Below the pieces are notes generated by a model, which saw nothing but the letters and a program-made list of their open reading frames with translations, was not told the DNA's origin and did no database searches. Shown here piece by piece: positions 1 to 13,085 of a stretch of 64,000 nt of DNA. A program made the translations under genes and the position numbers. Origin of the DNA: Magicicada septendecula (Eukaryota; Arthropoda; Insecta; Hemiptera; Cicadidae); contig CM068373.1 in the NCBI GenBank assembly GCA_034769895.1, positions 433,051,080 through 433,115,079 on the forward strand, read 5' to 3'. The stretch's first letter is position 1. The number at the start of each line of letters is the position of its first letter.

Positions 1-713
1 CTTGTTTCGACTTCGTGTTTTCCCCCAACATACAGTGTCTGACTACGGTTTTTCTTACTTCTTACTTCTTAATACGAACGAGCATCCGAGGCTGGCTGCT
101 TCGATGGCACCATGGCTCGATGTCTCCTGTAAGTGTCTGCTGCTAGCGGCCACCAACAACTCTCGGATAGTATTTTATCCAGAGTTTTTTCTCCGGCCAT
201 TTTGCGTTTTGCATCACACAAATACGACGGAGGACTTCTAAAAGAAGCGACTGCTGATTTGGTTCACAACTGTGTTGCTATCCAGGGTCACCACTGGGAG
301 GTATCACCTTGACCCCGACTACGGTAAAAAAAAAAAAAGACTACGGTTTTTCAAGACGTAATGTTTGCGTCTTGTTAGCGAGACACTTTTTATTTGACTC
401 ACGAAATTAACACACTCACGCACGCACACAGAGCGTTCGTTTTCTTATCTTGAGTGCCTTTCTTTCTTTCTTTATTCTTCGTCCCAGGATTAGGCGACGT
501 TCCTTGTTCAGGCCTGCATTTTCAATCTATGTTTTGTGGTCTTCCCACATCTTTTTCCCTTTAGGTGCATATTGTAAAACTTGTTGAGGTAGCCTTTTCG
601 CTTCCATTCTACGTACATGATTTATCCATCACAGCTTACATTCCTCGATTCTTGCATATACCCTATTCATGTCTTATCACATCGTTTAATTCTATCGTTT
701 CGTGTACATCCCT
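1..713. other. Non-coding, no gene recognised
   Basis: One open frame of 79 codons runs at the very start but has no recognisable motif and no supporting splice or promoter context. The rest is AT-rich with short T-rich and CTTT-rich runs. I see nothing I can name. Confidence 0.5.
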
Positions 714-927
714 TTACGTATCTCAAGCCATTCATCTCTGAAGCTTGTATACGACTTGTATCTTTTTTAGATAATATCTAAGTTCCAGAACCGAATAAAA
801 GAGAGCGAACTGCTATAACCTTACGTATCTCAAGCCATTCATCTCTGAAGCTTGTATACGACTTGCATCTTTTTTAGATAATATCTAAGTTCCAGAACCG
901 AATAAAAGAGAGCGAACTGCTATAACC
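714..927. repeat. Tandem duplication, 107-bp unit x2
   Basis: Two adjacent copies at 714-820 and 821-927, each starting TTACGTATCTCAAGCC and ending in GAACTGCTATAACC. They differ by one visible substitution (acttgtatc versus acttgcatc). This is a recent local duplication with no coding content. Confidence 0.9.
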
Positions 928-1351
928 TTATAAAACTTTATTCGAGTTTCCTTCCTTGTTTCTTTCTTTCTCTGTTACACAAACCTGTTACCTCTACTGT
1001 GCACTAATCGGACACTACTTCCCGTATATTTATTATCTTCAGTAAAAAATTTGTCTTTTTGTATGTTCTCATGTTTCATTCATTGATAGTTCTGCAACTT
1101 TCTTCCGAAAAATTCTAGTCTTGTTTAATTCAATTGTGTTGTATTATTTTACTGTAGTTTAATACCCAAGTTGTTTGCCGTATGTACAGTATAATAATTC
1201 TGGGGAACAGAATTTATATATTATACGATTCAAGTTTTCAATTCGTATATAATACGAATTTTTCTACTGCGTTAATGTTTTTCTTATCAATAAGCATTAA
1301 CTATTATTTATTCTTGGATTTCGTTGTCCATGACGTGTCCGTTACTTAACT

Positions 1352-1589
1352 AAATATCAATCACTATTACATTAACGACTCGGAAAACTAGGTTTTTTAT
1401 AAGTAAAAGTATAAAGTTTTACCTTACAGCCTGAACCGGTTTTCTCCTTTAAAAGGCTTCTTCAGAGGCTCCTTCTCCTCTGAAGAAGCCTTTTAAAGGA
1501 GAAAACCGGTTCAGGCTGTAAGGTACAACTTTATGCTTTTACTTATAAAAAACCTAGTGTTCCGAGTCGTTAATGTAATAGTGATATTT
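1352..1589. repeat. Foldback (long perfect hairpin) element
   Basis: Two arms of about 115 bp are inverted copies around an 8-base loop at 1469-1476. The left arm runs through CTCGGAAAACTAGG to TTCTTCAGAGG; the right arm reads back through CCTCTGAAGAA to CCTAGTGTTCCGAG. Only small differences separate the arms, including a 4-bp insertion near the outer left end. Each arm holds a CTGAAGA...GAAAA core resembling that of the other foldbacks in the window. This is probably a MITE-like or retrozyme-like non-autonomous element; no target duplication was resolved. Confidence 0.85.
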
Positions 1590-3537
1590 ATTATTTATTA
1601 ACTATTATTTATTAAATTAGTATAGCCTACAAACTTAAATTTATCACTTAGTTTTCTATATTTACACTTTCAATTTTTTGCAAGTTTTATTCTAGATTTT
1701 TGCATAAGTAATGCCTGTTAATCTCTGTTAAGTAGGTAAACTTATCTCTGTGTCGTACTCGTTGTAATTTGACGACATGTTGGATCGCTTTATCCATTCA
1801 AAGCTTCATCTGTATTTTCAAACAAGTAATACTCCTTTACCTCCCAGTTTTCTTCCAGTGTTTTATTAGTCGATCCGGGTAGATATCCAGTTCAGCAATA
1901 AAATATCGGTATGGAGAACCATACATGACTTCCATGTTCTAAAATTTATATTTAAAATCATTTAAATATTAATTAAATAAGTGGATACTTGAGTTCTGAA
2001 GAAATTACGTATCAGCTAAAATGGTACCACCATGTCAGGTGGATTAAGACTATCCTCAACCTTCGTGAGGAAGGACTGTACTTTTGGATAAAATGTCTGT
2101 AGGTCGAACGAAGAGCTAGCTAAAGGTAGCTGCGATCTGATTCCTGTAATGAAATTGGACTCTCGCTGCGGGGGGCCGAGGAATGTCTATAGTGTTATCA
2201 AAGTCTTTCCTGTCAATACTATACTAGTCATTTTTCTTTTTTTAAATCGAGTCTTGATTTCTTTCTTTCCATTTGTCTTCTGATTTCCTGAACTATTCTG
2301 TTCACCCGTATAATTATAAATTTCTCAGCAAAACATTTCTTCCTTAATACGTTTGTGTCTCCTGTTTAACACCCACCATTCTGATCCATGTCATAACGCT
2401 ATATTCCACACAGGCTAGTAAATAACTAGCCATCAGGGAGGTCAAAATATTTTCAAGGAGGGGCAAACAATTTTCTAAAGGAGAAAAATATTTATATATT
2501 TTCCATACATACACACATGCACATATTAGTTTATAATTCTCATATCATAATAGAAATAAGTACACAGATTGTATTAATTGCTTTAATACAACAACACTAC
2601 CCAGCGATCCACAGGAAGCAAATCGATGTCCACCTTTTCGGCTTGCACGCATTGTGTTGGTGTGGGTTTCGGCACTTTCCACTTAAAAAGCATACATAAG
2701 AAAATAAACATGAGTGAGGCCTGAAATAACGCAAATTGTGTGTGTGTGTGTGCGCGCGCGCGTCCTGCCGGCCTTTTTATTGCGGTAATCACAATAATAA
2801 AACTTTGGAAAAGTAAACATTACATAATTGAAATATGCTTGCCTGCCAGGAACGATATATTTTCATTTATACGTGATTTAAATTAAAATGAAAATCACAG
2901 AATTTTGTTAAAGTGAAATGTAATGAATGTTTCCATAGAAACTACTTCTTTGTTGTCAATAACGTAGTACACATTTAAAACTTATAAAAATTTACCTCCT
3001 CCATCAACTACAACTTTATAAAAAAGTTACCCCCTCCCCCTTCAACTACCCTTTTTATTTATAAATATTTCATCTACCTTTCTACAGTGGTTTATTATGA
3101 CCTTCTTTTCAGGATACTTTATTTATCAAAATTAAGCACTTTACTCTTGTTAAAACGTAAAACGTTGCAAGTAAACTACCCCTTTCCCTTAACCGATCTT
3201 CACCAAAAACAACAGGGCTTGAGTCTTCTACAATTCAGGCGTGTTGATTCTGTTTGAATTTGGGGCTGTTATTGTATGCCATAAAAAAATTCTACACAGA
3301 CACTTTTCGAAAAATGACTTTTTTCCATATTTTGATGGTAGTCCAATCAGAATCTGCCGTTATCTCGAAAACGATTTTTTCGTCATGACCATACTTCCAT
3401 TTCCTTATGGAACAATGGAAGTAAAAAGTGTCACCCTACCAGATTTATGCTTAAACCAACCGTCTAGAGCCTTTATACCGGTTGTAAGTATGTAGAAGGA
3501 CGTCCCTCATTCTGTTAGAGACAGACGCTATTATCTC
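1590..3537. other. Non-coding; short TG/CG microsatellite
   Basis: No gene recognised. The stretch includes a dinucleotide tract of TG then CG at about 2738-2762 and several weak open frames of 60-84 codons without family features. Confidence 0.45.
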
Positions 3538-3833
3538 AATTAAGATCAGGGCTGTAAAGCCGTGGTCTACTATAATTACCAGGATGACGGATGTTATTAT
3601 CAGAGCCCATGTTTGTAACGGATGTTTCGGCACCATCTCTGGAAGATGTCTTCAGTAAAACGGTTTTGAATACAACTGACAAGGTGTTCGTCCGTGAAAC
3701 CACAGTACTGTCGAAAGACTAAGGCGTTTCACTGAAGATGGCCACCAGAGGTGGGGCCGAAACATCTGATAACAACATCCGTCAGCCTGGTAATTATAGT
3801 AGACCACGGCCTTACAGCAGGGATCTTAATTTT
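3538..3833. repeat. Inverted-repeat element with hammerhead-like cores
   Basis: Imperfect arms of about 65 bp lie at 3538-3602 and 3766-3833. Both contain GTGGTCTACTATAATTACCA in opposite orientations next to ATCCGTCA-type sequence. Inside, each half carries CTGAAGA followed by a potential stem and GAAACATC: on the plus strand near 3731-3765 and on the minus strand near 3622-3657. No coding capacity is seen. The arrangement matches the other foldbacks in this window and suggests one non-autonomous family. Confidence 0.75.
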
Positions 3834-6377
3834 CATGATTATGATGTCGGCCGTGAAAGCCTCAGAAATAGGTTATTACCACTGTAATACATAGAAGTGC
3901 AGTATAAATTGTACTCACCCGTAATAATGAGTACATTTATTTACCCTTGCTCTGAATGACATTTGCTCGCAGGCCAAATATAGTGACATTTGCTCGGGAA
4001 AACAGTGGTTCTAGGAAATTCATTATGATTCCAGGAAGTGTAGTATGGTATTAAGCAGTTACATTTGCACAGAAGCCAACGATGAGTTATAAAACTGTTA
4101 CCTGGTTCACCTGACTGCATAAGCCGAACAATAAGTCCTTTATTTCATCTGACAGTTAATTAAAAAGAGAACGTTCATATTGACGACATTCCACTGATCA
4201 TTTGAAAACATCATTTGCAGTTCTTTTAGTTAGCCTGATCAAATTCCCTGCGCCTAAGACCCAGATATTTTTACATAGTTATTGATATTATTAATTACAT
4301 TAATTACAAATAAATATAATTGATTGTAATTATTATATCATATTACATTATAATTATTAAATTTAATTAATTATATGTCTTATTTTCTATAACTGTTACT
4401 CCTAATATTAAACCCATCATGGAATATAATAATAATAATTTTTGTTATTTCATTCCAGTTATTATTTTGTTGGTACTAAGTGCATTACGTATGCGCCAGT
4501 GCGCACAAAATGCACACACACACAAACACAATTACAATTTGGATGCGTCTCATATTGAAAGCTTCGCCCACAAGAAATTTTTCAGATGTACCAGCAGTTT
4601 CTTTTAGACTTTGCTTAATTTCAGAAATATTCCTATAAAGTACTACTAATCGATCTGAAAACTAGAAACTTGAAGAGTCCTATCCAAATTGTTAACTTTT
4701 AGACTGCTTCTGTCGTCACACCATTTAATTTACAACAAATATTCTTTCCATGTTGTGACACTGTGAAATTGGTGTTTATTATTGTACCTTTCACTGTATT
4801 TAATTAATTCTCTTTCACTTTACTTGCTGATCAACGTTCTCCGAAAAGACACTGAGTACTACCGTCACGTATTTGACAGAATATCCCAAATGGGGAAACT
4901 TCCAAAATCTATCTTTGAGGTAATAATTGAAATAAAAAAAAAATTCTAAAAAATTATGAATTTTAAATATTGTAAAAAGAACAAATTGTAATTATTGTAT
5001 AAAAGACTCTTAGCAGCATTGCATACCAAGCTTTAAAACAAACAAAAAAGAATTAAATAACTCATAAAAGGTTTTTGGGGTGTATAAAAACTACCTTTCC
5101 ACGGTGTTCTCTAGAAACTCTGAACTGTAGCTATAGCCTACATCTCCTTAAAAAACTATAATAAAATAATGAATAATTAAAATATAAATCTAGCACACAT
5201 CTTTCTACACTATTTATTCTCATAGCATTTGCCTTAATAAAATTTTAACTATTATAATTTAAATTGATAATACAGGCCGCCATACTAGAATATCACAAAT
5301 GAAAAAGCACACGCGTAGAATAGGATCTAGCATTTTATATACATTTGTGGAAAAAATAGAACCCTTCTTGTCCTGCCAGTAAGATTCGAAATTTGTCTAC
5401 ATATTAATTAAACAGGACTGGAAGAATGAAGTAAACAAAGTACTTGTTTATTTGGTATACACCTGTGTCGTGTGTGCGTGGGTGCGTCGCGCGCGCGTGT
5501 GTGTGTCTGTTCGTGTGCGGCGCGTATTTTATCAGCTCGCTGTTAACACACGTACATTCAGAGCAAATGGCATTCCGAGCATGTGTTCGTATCCCATCTA
5601 ATTCAGTCCTATATATTTGTGATTATGAAAAAAATACTAGGAAAACAGGAAAGTGGTGGAGGATTCATCAGCTACATATGAGTTCTCGGAATCGTTGATA
5701 GCGTCGTTTGGAAAAAAAGAAACTTTCCTACTCTGTGATAGATTAACATTTCTAAGAAATCTAGGAAAGTAGTTTTTGCTGACAGAACGGGTGACGATAT
5801 GTGTGTGTGTGCGTGTTCGCGCTCATCTGTGTATTTGTGATCGTCCTTCTACCTACGCCACGTGGATTTCATTTTAGATTTTTCTCTGGCTGCTGTAGCT
5901 AGTGTTTGTCCGTCATAAGGCAAATTAAATTTTGTTTTAACTTCAAACAAATTACAATTTTTATGCTATAAAGGTTGTGTTTTATTAAATTTCGTGAAAA
6001 GACATATTTCTCTTATCACAATTCCCGTGCTTTGCATGTAAAAAAAAAACATACCATGCTTCAGTACGGCAAATGGCAACCGGTGTGTTAAGGCTCAACG
6101 TAAGAGCTACAGAGAAAAAAAAAAGTTGTATCAGACAAACCGACAAAAACTTCTAGTTACTTGAGAAAAATAAAACGGAATCAAGAAAGACGAATTTATT
6201 TCTACAATGTCAAATAATTTATCTTACTAATCCATGTTTTTCTTATTTTACCAAATAATTTACTTAGTAACATTGTAACTATTTGAGATAGTCACAAATG
6301 AACATGAAGACTAATCCAACTTACAGAAGATTCGTTTCTTTACTGAAGAGATTTAACTCTCCTTTAACTATACAATA
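3834..6377. other. Non-coding, AT-rich
   Basis: No gene recognised. It contains a GT/CG-rich simple stretch near 5464-5525 and another short TG run near 5795-5825. The open frames here are short and driven by base composition. Confidence 0.45.
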
Positions 6378-6381
6378 ATAT

Positions 6382-6911
6382 TGTTACGTAATGCGGAAAA
6401 CTCTTACAGTATTACAGACATTCTACGTGTTTGTTGGATGTTCCAGTGGAATCCGGCTGTAATGTTGTGTGCGTACGTGATCTCAATATGCGTTAGCGAG
6501 ACTTTCTAGACTTCGCCGCCGAGCGCACTTTGTCAAGGCCGCAATCAAATATGCCCTAGTGTACCCCTGATGCGTAGTATGGATGGGTCTGCAATTTTAG
6601 CGGGGTATAAATGTATTTATTCAGCGGCGTTTAGTTCAGTTATTGTCGGGCGATTTACACATTGCGGCTGAAAGTATTGTGGCGAAGTGTTATGTGTTTT
6701 ATTACTGTGCGGGACAATTGTAATGCAATTGTGTTTTATATTAGGTGACATTATTATTGCTTGAGAAAAAATTTTTTTTTTTTTAGGAGACTATCTTGTT
6801 GATTACAAACTGTTTAATTGTGATAATTAAAGCTGGTGATTAGTGACTTAATTGGTGTTTTGTATTTTGTTTTCCACTGTACTATACGACGATCATTACA
6901 CCGTCGTAAAA
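6382..6911 (+). mobile_element. Probable solo LTR (Gypsy-like)
   Basis: The 530-bp segment starts TGTTACGTAATG and ends CGTCGTAAAA. It is bracketed by ATAT on both sides (6378-6381 and 6912-6915), which fits a 4-bp target duplication. A TATA-like GGTATAAATG lies near 6603. The 3' part shares GATAATTAAAGCTGG and the bases after it with the solo LTR at 45318-45801, which is also flanked by ATAT. The shared internal block and the identical target bases support the call; the end dinucleotide (AA rather than CA) is a weakness. Confidence 0.5.
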
Positions 6912-6915
6912 ATAT

Positions 6916-7974
6916 ACATATAATGTGATATCAATGTTCACCCGATTGGGTAATCGAAATAATTGCACAATCCTTTTATCTCACGTATAAATTGCAAACT
7001 TGGGAGTCTAAAGGTAAACAATTTAGATTGTTACTTTTTTCAAAATGCTTGTTTTATTAAAATTTTGACTATTTTGAATTAAATGTTACATGTTTTATGA
7101 TACAAATAAACTCAGAATCACATTTTATGTATAATCTAAAGTACGTCTGCACACAATGAATTATATCTGCGTTCCGCCCGAAAAATAAAAGAGTATTCAG
7201 GAATCTCAGCGGGATATAAATATAAGCATCCTTTATCCGGCTCAGGTCAATTTAGCAATGGTTATATTAGTGTTCGGCGGATTAGTTTTTTTTCGGATTA
7301 GTACTCCATTATCTTTTAAACGGTGTTGTGATATTACACAAGCAAAATATCCGTGAATTAACAATATTATATTTTCCTGTAAGTTATGTTACATTTTTGT
7401 CTTTTTTATGCCCTAACAAAATGTAACACAATCGTCGTGAAATATTTATTTTTTAATCGACGAACAATAACAAAATTAGTATAAACCTTAATTGCACATA
7501 ACGCAACATAAGTGATTCTGTATGATTTCACTATCTAATTTCTTAAGGTTCATGAACGGTCTTCAAGAGAATTGAATAAGAATTATCATGTTTGAGATCA
7601 TAATCCCACACACCTGAAACAAAAACAAAAAATTTTCTTAACGAGTAGTGAGACGAGAAGAACCAGACAATATCATTAGTTACTTAATAATCTACTATAA
7701 TATTTATTGTATTTCCGTAACTTTCTAGTGTATTTCTTATTGTTTTAACAGTGTTTAGTCTTGTTCTCACGCTTGGATGGTGCGTTTTTAAGAATATTGT
7801 GTTATGAAGATAATTAAAAATCGGTATTTGTAACCAGAAGTGACAAGTCAGTATATACGCACTCGAAGCATCGCAAATTCTTAATGTGGGCAAGAAAATG
7901 GTTAATGAAAGAGATAATTGTTGCACATAGAGGCTGAAATCCCCAAGTCAGAATCTTCGAAAGCAGGATATTTT

Positions 7975-7978
<4 letters not shown>
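6916..7978. other. Non-coding, nothing recognised
   Basis: No gene or named repeat is recognised. A TATA-like GGGATATAAATATAAG near 7210 recalls the promoter of the preceding solo LTR, but no ends or target duplication could be fixed. Confidence 0.4.

Positions 7979-8042
<64 letters not shown>
7979..8042. repeat. (CT)n microsatellite
   Basis: An uninterrupted CT dinucleotide tract of about 64 bp abuts the 3' end of the minus-strand non-LTR element fragment. This position is typical for a non-LTR tail that has become a simple repeat. Confidence 0.95.
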
Positions 8043-8047
<5 letters not shown>

Positions 8048-8982
8048 CTATGGCACTACATCCCTTGTTGGGCCCTGGCCTCCTTCAATTTTTTCGCCCC
8101 ATTCTCTTCTGTCGGTAGCCATCCTCCTCCAGGGACTCACATTCAGTATTTCTTTCGCATCCTCATCCACCGCGTCCTCCCCTCTTCTCCTCGGTCTTCC
8201 CACTGATCTTTTTCCGTGCATTCTGGTATTTAATATTTTACGTGGTATTCTGTCTTCCCCTATCCTGGCTACATGACCAGCCCACCTTAGACGCTGTAGT
8301 TTTATGTATCGTGTTAGCGGTGGTACCTTTGATACAATTCAAAGTTATATCTTATTCTCCAGCCATGTACGTCATTAACTGGTCCCAGGATTCTTCGTAA
8401 TATATTTTTTTTTTCAAAGATATCGACAGTGTTTGCTGCCTTGGAGTTCAGGCTACACGTTTCGCAGCCGTATGTTAGTAAGGGTCTCATTATTGATTTG
8501 CATATTCTTAGTTTCGTGTTTCTGTGGATGTCTTTGGATCTGACGATATTTGATGTGGCGAAATACGCTTTATTGGCTTGGACTTGGACTATCCGGTTTC
8601 GGATTTCGCTTTCTTCTGTGCCGTCCTTTTTCTAATATGGTTCCTAAGTAATAAAGTTGTCCACCTTTTCGATATTGTCGATTGTTCCGTAGTTTCTTTG
8701 TCTTCTAGTCTGCACTAATTGTTTTGTTTTATCTATGTTGATTTTGAGACATATAGTGCTAGCATTTTCTTTGAGTTCAAAGTACGTTTCCTCTGCTGCA
8801 TTTTTTTGTCCGACACATGAAGATATTTTAAATAAAGAGGCAAATCTTTGAAAGGAATAAATGGATTTGATTAACGTCATAATGAATGTTAATGCTTGTC
8901 CTCGGTGTATTAAATACTCTTGTCTCGTTTTATTATTCTCCTTTTGGAGAGTTATTTGATTTATCTTACTAGACTTTTTCAA
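8043..8982 (-). mobile_element. Non-LTR retrotransposon 3' fragment (decayed RT)
   Basis: Read on the minus strand, the segment encodes fragments typical of the C-terminal half of insect non-LTR reverse transcriptases. An ASTICLKINIDKTK-type block near 8725-8765 is the region just after the RT catalytic core in this group, followed by KVDNF and, further on, broken pieces of the thumb and C-terminal tail. Several frameshifts and stops interrupt it, so it is a dead, 5'-truncated copy. The element family is an inference from these motifs; the clade (RTE-like or similar) is not certain. Confidence 0.65.
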
Positions 8983-8989
8983 AATTATA

Positions 8990-10716
8990 TTGTGTAGTCC
9001 CTTTACTTTACTTTTGCAGTTACATTTTGTTTACATTTCTAGTCCACTTATGGATGTCTTCTTTCAGTCAAAAGGTATAGCTAAACCAGCGTATTTCTAG
9101 TGGTTACATTGATTTTTCAAACAGTAGTGGTGAGCTCACTAGCTAGGGGCATGGTATCTGCCCGGCTTAGTGTAATAATTATATGTGGCAATGGTGTTGT
9201 TTGATCGTCAGTTGTCTTAGCTTGTAATGTGGCAGATTGTTTTTCGTCTAAAATGACTTCATGGTCAAGTACTTTGGCAGAACTTCTGTACCTTGTAAGT
9301 GTTGTTGAAATCAGTGCATCCCTATATCTACTAGTTACGCTCTTTGTTTTTGTGATCAGTTAAATTGTTTGTTCGTATGGCTTGAATTTAAGTTCTCTGT
9401 CTTCAAATACTGGGTGCTAGAGAAGTGAACGACTGAAGAACACCATGTAAGGTGTAGCGAAATGTCTCGTTGAAAGGAGACGTTCAAAAACGACTTTAAG
9501 CGACGGAGATTAAAAGTGCGAGAATGTTTGACGTTCAGTGTTTAGATTGCCCAGTAGTTTTCCGTTTGGTCTAGTAAATCTCATGAAATTTAGTACAGTA
9601 TTTATTATTATTTTAATTTGCTAGTGAACAGCTGATACGTCATTCTAACATTGGTAACTTTTAGCTTAATAGTATAAAATTTGTTACCGACAGAAATCCT
9701 CATGTTTTCTCACAATTTCTCAGATATGAAAGTAGAAAAATTAAAAAAATTTTTAATTTTAATCAGCCTAAAATTGTATAGATATGCTGGATTTAATTTT
9801 AGAAAATATGGATAATCTGAAATTAATACATCTTAATTTTTTCATTATTATATCTTTTTTCTATGTTTAACATACTTAGATGATCACATTTGAGAAAACA
9901 TATATATTTGCTATGTAGTTTCCTTAATAGTTTATGATATTTTATGGGAATTCCCTTAAATATTCTAAATAATCTACGTATTTTTGTAAGTTTTAAAATA
10001 TATTTACAGTAAACTATATATTTTTTCAATTATGTTTTATTATTTATTTGTTCCACATAATTCATAAAGTGATTGCCCTGAAATTCTGTCAAACTCTTTT
10101 TAGCTCCACTACTTTATGTGTTCCATTTTTAATTTTATTGCAAGTGTTAGGCGTTTTGGGCGTCTGCTGGTTGTACTGAAATTCATCTTTGATCTGTCAT
10201 ATGAGCCGTATTATTCCTACTTAGTAAAGAATACGTCACGATATCAAAGCATTAGCCGTAATTAAGACTTAGTGTCTAACGGAAAAATTCAAATATCGTT
10301 CCACTGTTTCTGCTTTGCCAACAATTAGTTTTCTTGAAACGTGTAAATAAAGGACAAGCTACGTGTATTTTGAAAGAATTTTTCCGAAAGAGTAATGTAG
10401 TTACAATAACAAATTACAATATTAGTTTAAAATCGTATGCTAAAATATTAATAAAGGTAAAGTATTTTGCTGACAGTTAATTATGGGAGTAGTTTACATG
10501 TCTGTTCCAACCAACGCTTACGTGCCTGTTACGTGTAATAACTAATTATCGGTTTGTGTTATTATTATTTTCTATTTACAGAGTAAAAAACTAAATTACT
10601 TACTTTTGTAAACAGGTGCTGGCTTATTTTGCACATCCCTACTGGGAAAACCTCCATTCTTGTATGCAGGATTTCGATTAGAAACAAGTTCAACTGAAAT
10701 AAAACAACTCGTTTAG
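8990..10716. other. Non-coding, nothing recognised
   Basis: AT-rich sequence without any open frame showing family features. No inverted or direct repeats of note were seen. Confidence 0.4.
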
Positions 10717-10720
10717 AAAG

Positions 10721-12275
10721 TGTGACGATTTAAATTCTAACTGTAATCGTAAAAAATAAAAAATTAAGTTTGCGAGCGATTAAGTAATTTTAAATCTCAC
10801 TATAATACCTAAACCCCTGTATTTACTCAGTATGAGAATGAAAAGTAATTAAGAGATCCAAAGAAACACTAATAAAAAGGGCGAATTGTAAAAAAGTTAT
10901 TATTATCATAATTAACCCTTTGCTTGTCATCATGCGGTGCCCTGTTAATTCCTGACTCGACGTGTTTATCGAGTTGTCTGTAATTTAGGAAGATATAAAA
11001 ATCATAATGTTTATAATTAGAAATCTGAAGACACAAATAGTAGTTAAAATAACTAACTTAAATTATATATGTATACTTAAGGTATAGTTTTTGGTAATAA
11101 GAATGTTAACTTAAATAAAAATAGGGACTATATTGTCGCGGAGTAGTTGCCCCACTCCTTTGTTAAGTACCAGTTGAAGCGAGCAGAAAGTCTCTCGCTA
11201 TGTTGCCTTCACGGAGTACAGACGTACGAGCGAAAGCTCTACCAAAATGTTTTTAATTTGTTTGTTTTAGTTAAATGTAGTATATTAACTACCACTACTA
11301 AAAGTGGAAAGCGTGTGTCATGTATCAATAACTTAAATATGTGGTAAGAAGAAGATATAAAATGTAACACAAAAAAAAAACAGAACTAGTGGTAAACAAG
11401 ATGACGACTCCTTTCAAGAGGTAACTCCATTTACAACATCACTCCTGAAGATGTGATCTGCAGAAACTTCATAAAGACACGTATACCATGCATAAGACGT
11501 TGCTTAGGACATCCCAGAATCTACATATACTTACACCAAAGAAGCTTCAATCTCCTCTGTGAACATCCGACCTATTCTTGCCAAAGACACGACCCAGTTG
11601 ATGACGCCGACTACAAGGATTCCCTAGACGGACACCCCAGGACGAGGTTTCTGCGTTCAGTTGTAAAGGTGACTCGATAGCTTTGCTATCGAGAGTTAAT
11701 CATATTTGTTACACTACTCACTTCTAAAAGAGACTTTTCAAAGACGATTAATTTTATGTAAACATTATAATGAGAAAATCTAAGAGTTTACTGTAAAAAT
11801 TCAATTATCATACGTTGTAACGCTTTAAATGTTAATGTAACTTATTATCGTTCCAAGTAATAGTACCATTCTTCAAATGGTTAAAGAAGTCTTGCAAGCT
11901 TCTAAAATGATCTGAAAATAATTAGAAGTCTTTACTACAAATATACAGAAAGTAAACTCGGATCCGAGGTATAAGAATATATAATCAATTTGATCCCAAA
12001 GTTTTATGAAAAGCATTTAAATATTTTAGTTTATATAATGATCTCATGGGATCTGTCAGTAACTGTTGTTAAATAAAGAGAAGTCGTCTTGTTACACATG
12101 AAAATGAGTGCATAAATCAGTAAAATACCTTCCCTTGTTTCCTTACACTGATAGTGAGTAATTTGTTCAATTAATTTGATTTTAATACAGTTCGTTACAA
12201 CGTAGGCAGCCCATGTAATTGGCAGAGGTCAGTTAAGATGGGTTCCCTGGATTTGTAACGCGGCAGTACGTTACA
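10721..12275 (+). repeat. 5' LTR
   Basis: 1555 bp, TG...CA ends. Nearly identical to 15531-17087. The open frames of 66 and 75 codons inside it recur in the other LTR only because the LTRs are copies; they have no recognisable domain. Confidence 0.9.
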
Positions 12276-12360
12276 AAATTGCGCCACTCTGCTTTAAAAA
12301 AAAAAGGAGAGAGATTTATTCGTGTACAGAGTGTCACAAACAAAATTGCGCCACTCTGCT
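12276..12360 (+). promoter_or_regulatory. Duplicated primer-binding-site-like sequence
   Basis: AAATTGCGCCACTCTGCT occurs directly after the 5' LTR at 12276-12293 and again at 12343-12360. Its complement AGCAGAGTGGCGCA equals the first 14 bases of eukaryotic initiator tRNA-Met, not the CCA-bearing 3' end used by most retroelements. The same sequence, also duplicated, sits beside the 5' LTR of the minus-strand element (60656-60672 and 60530-60547). The tRNA match is from knowledge of the initiator tRNA; its role as a primer site is inferred from position. Confidence 0.6.
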
Positions 12361-12892
12361 GATTAATTTATTAGTAAATTAAATAACTCACGGCATTCTG
12401 TTATTGATCTATGCACTCAGAGAATGTAATTAATGTAACTTTAATTTTCAAAAAAATGAATTTGTTTTGACATACGTAAAAGATAGTCTGTATAAATTAA
12501 AAAATCATTGTATCTTCCTACAATGAAGAAATATGCATGTACCTACTTGCATAAATGAATTGTAATGTTTGGTCAACTGATCAGTCTTTAACAGGTTTGT
12601 ATTATGACAATCCAAGACCTGTTGTTTCTTGAATAATCCTGCATTATAGTTATTCAATCTGCATAGTATATGTTAGTGTATGTCTGTTGTCACGGTAAAG
12701 AAAAACTTTGTTAATAATAATGCTCCTGTGTAAAATAGACCCAGTTAATTACGTGGAAAGAATTTCGTAACTTGAAATTGTGACCAAAGTAAATAATTAA
12801 TTTAATTGGGGAAAGTACACGAATGAATAAAGTCTAATTGTTATAAAGCGTAATACTAGTGTAAATTGAAGAGGTGTGAATTGTTGAATAAG

Positions 12893-13085
12893 GTTGAATT
12901 GTAACGTGGTTTATATTTTTGATAAAATCCTTATAGCTTTTTACACTCCGATTATTTTCTAAGTTGGTGTGCTCTCTGATGATTTTTACTAAGGTTTTAG
13001 CTATTTTATAACCGGGGGCAGTTGTAAAATTTACTAATGGTCTAATTGGAGTGTTCTGTTTATGTACTTTCGGAGTGTAAAAAGC
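12893..13085 (-). pseudogene. Inverted 5' part of Penelope-like RT
   Basis: Minus-strand translation gives the N-terminal RT region of a Penelope-like element: a KVHKQNTPIRPLVNF block followed by AKTLVKIIREH and KDFIKNINHV. The same KDFIKNINHV coding stretch recurs on the plus strand at about 13090-13125, where the rest of the RT continues. The 5' part of the element is therefore inverted relative to its 3' part, with a duplicated overlap of roughly 50 bp. The pattern resembles twin-primed insertions of non-LTR elements. Confidence 0.75.

Noticed and set aside
1..241. 79-codon frame at the window start
   Set aside because: No motif; truncated by the window edge; too short to support.
11147..11680. 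66- and 75-codon frames inside the LTR
   Set aside because: Present twice only because LTRs are duplicated; no recognisable protein and no codon signal.
12276..12293. tRNA gene
   Set aside because: Only the complement of the first bases of initiator tRNA is present, with no cloverleaf; better explained as a primer site.
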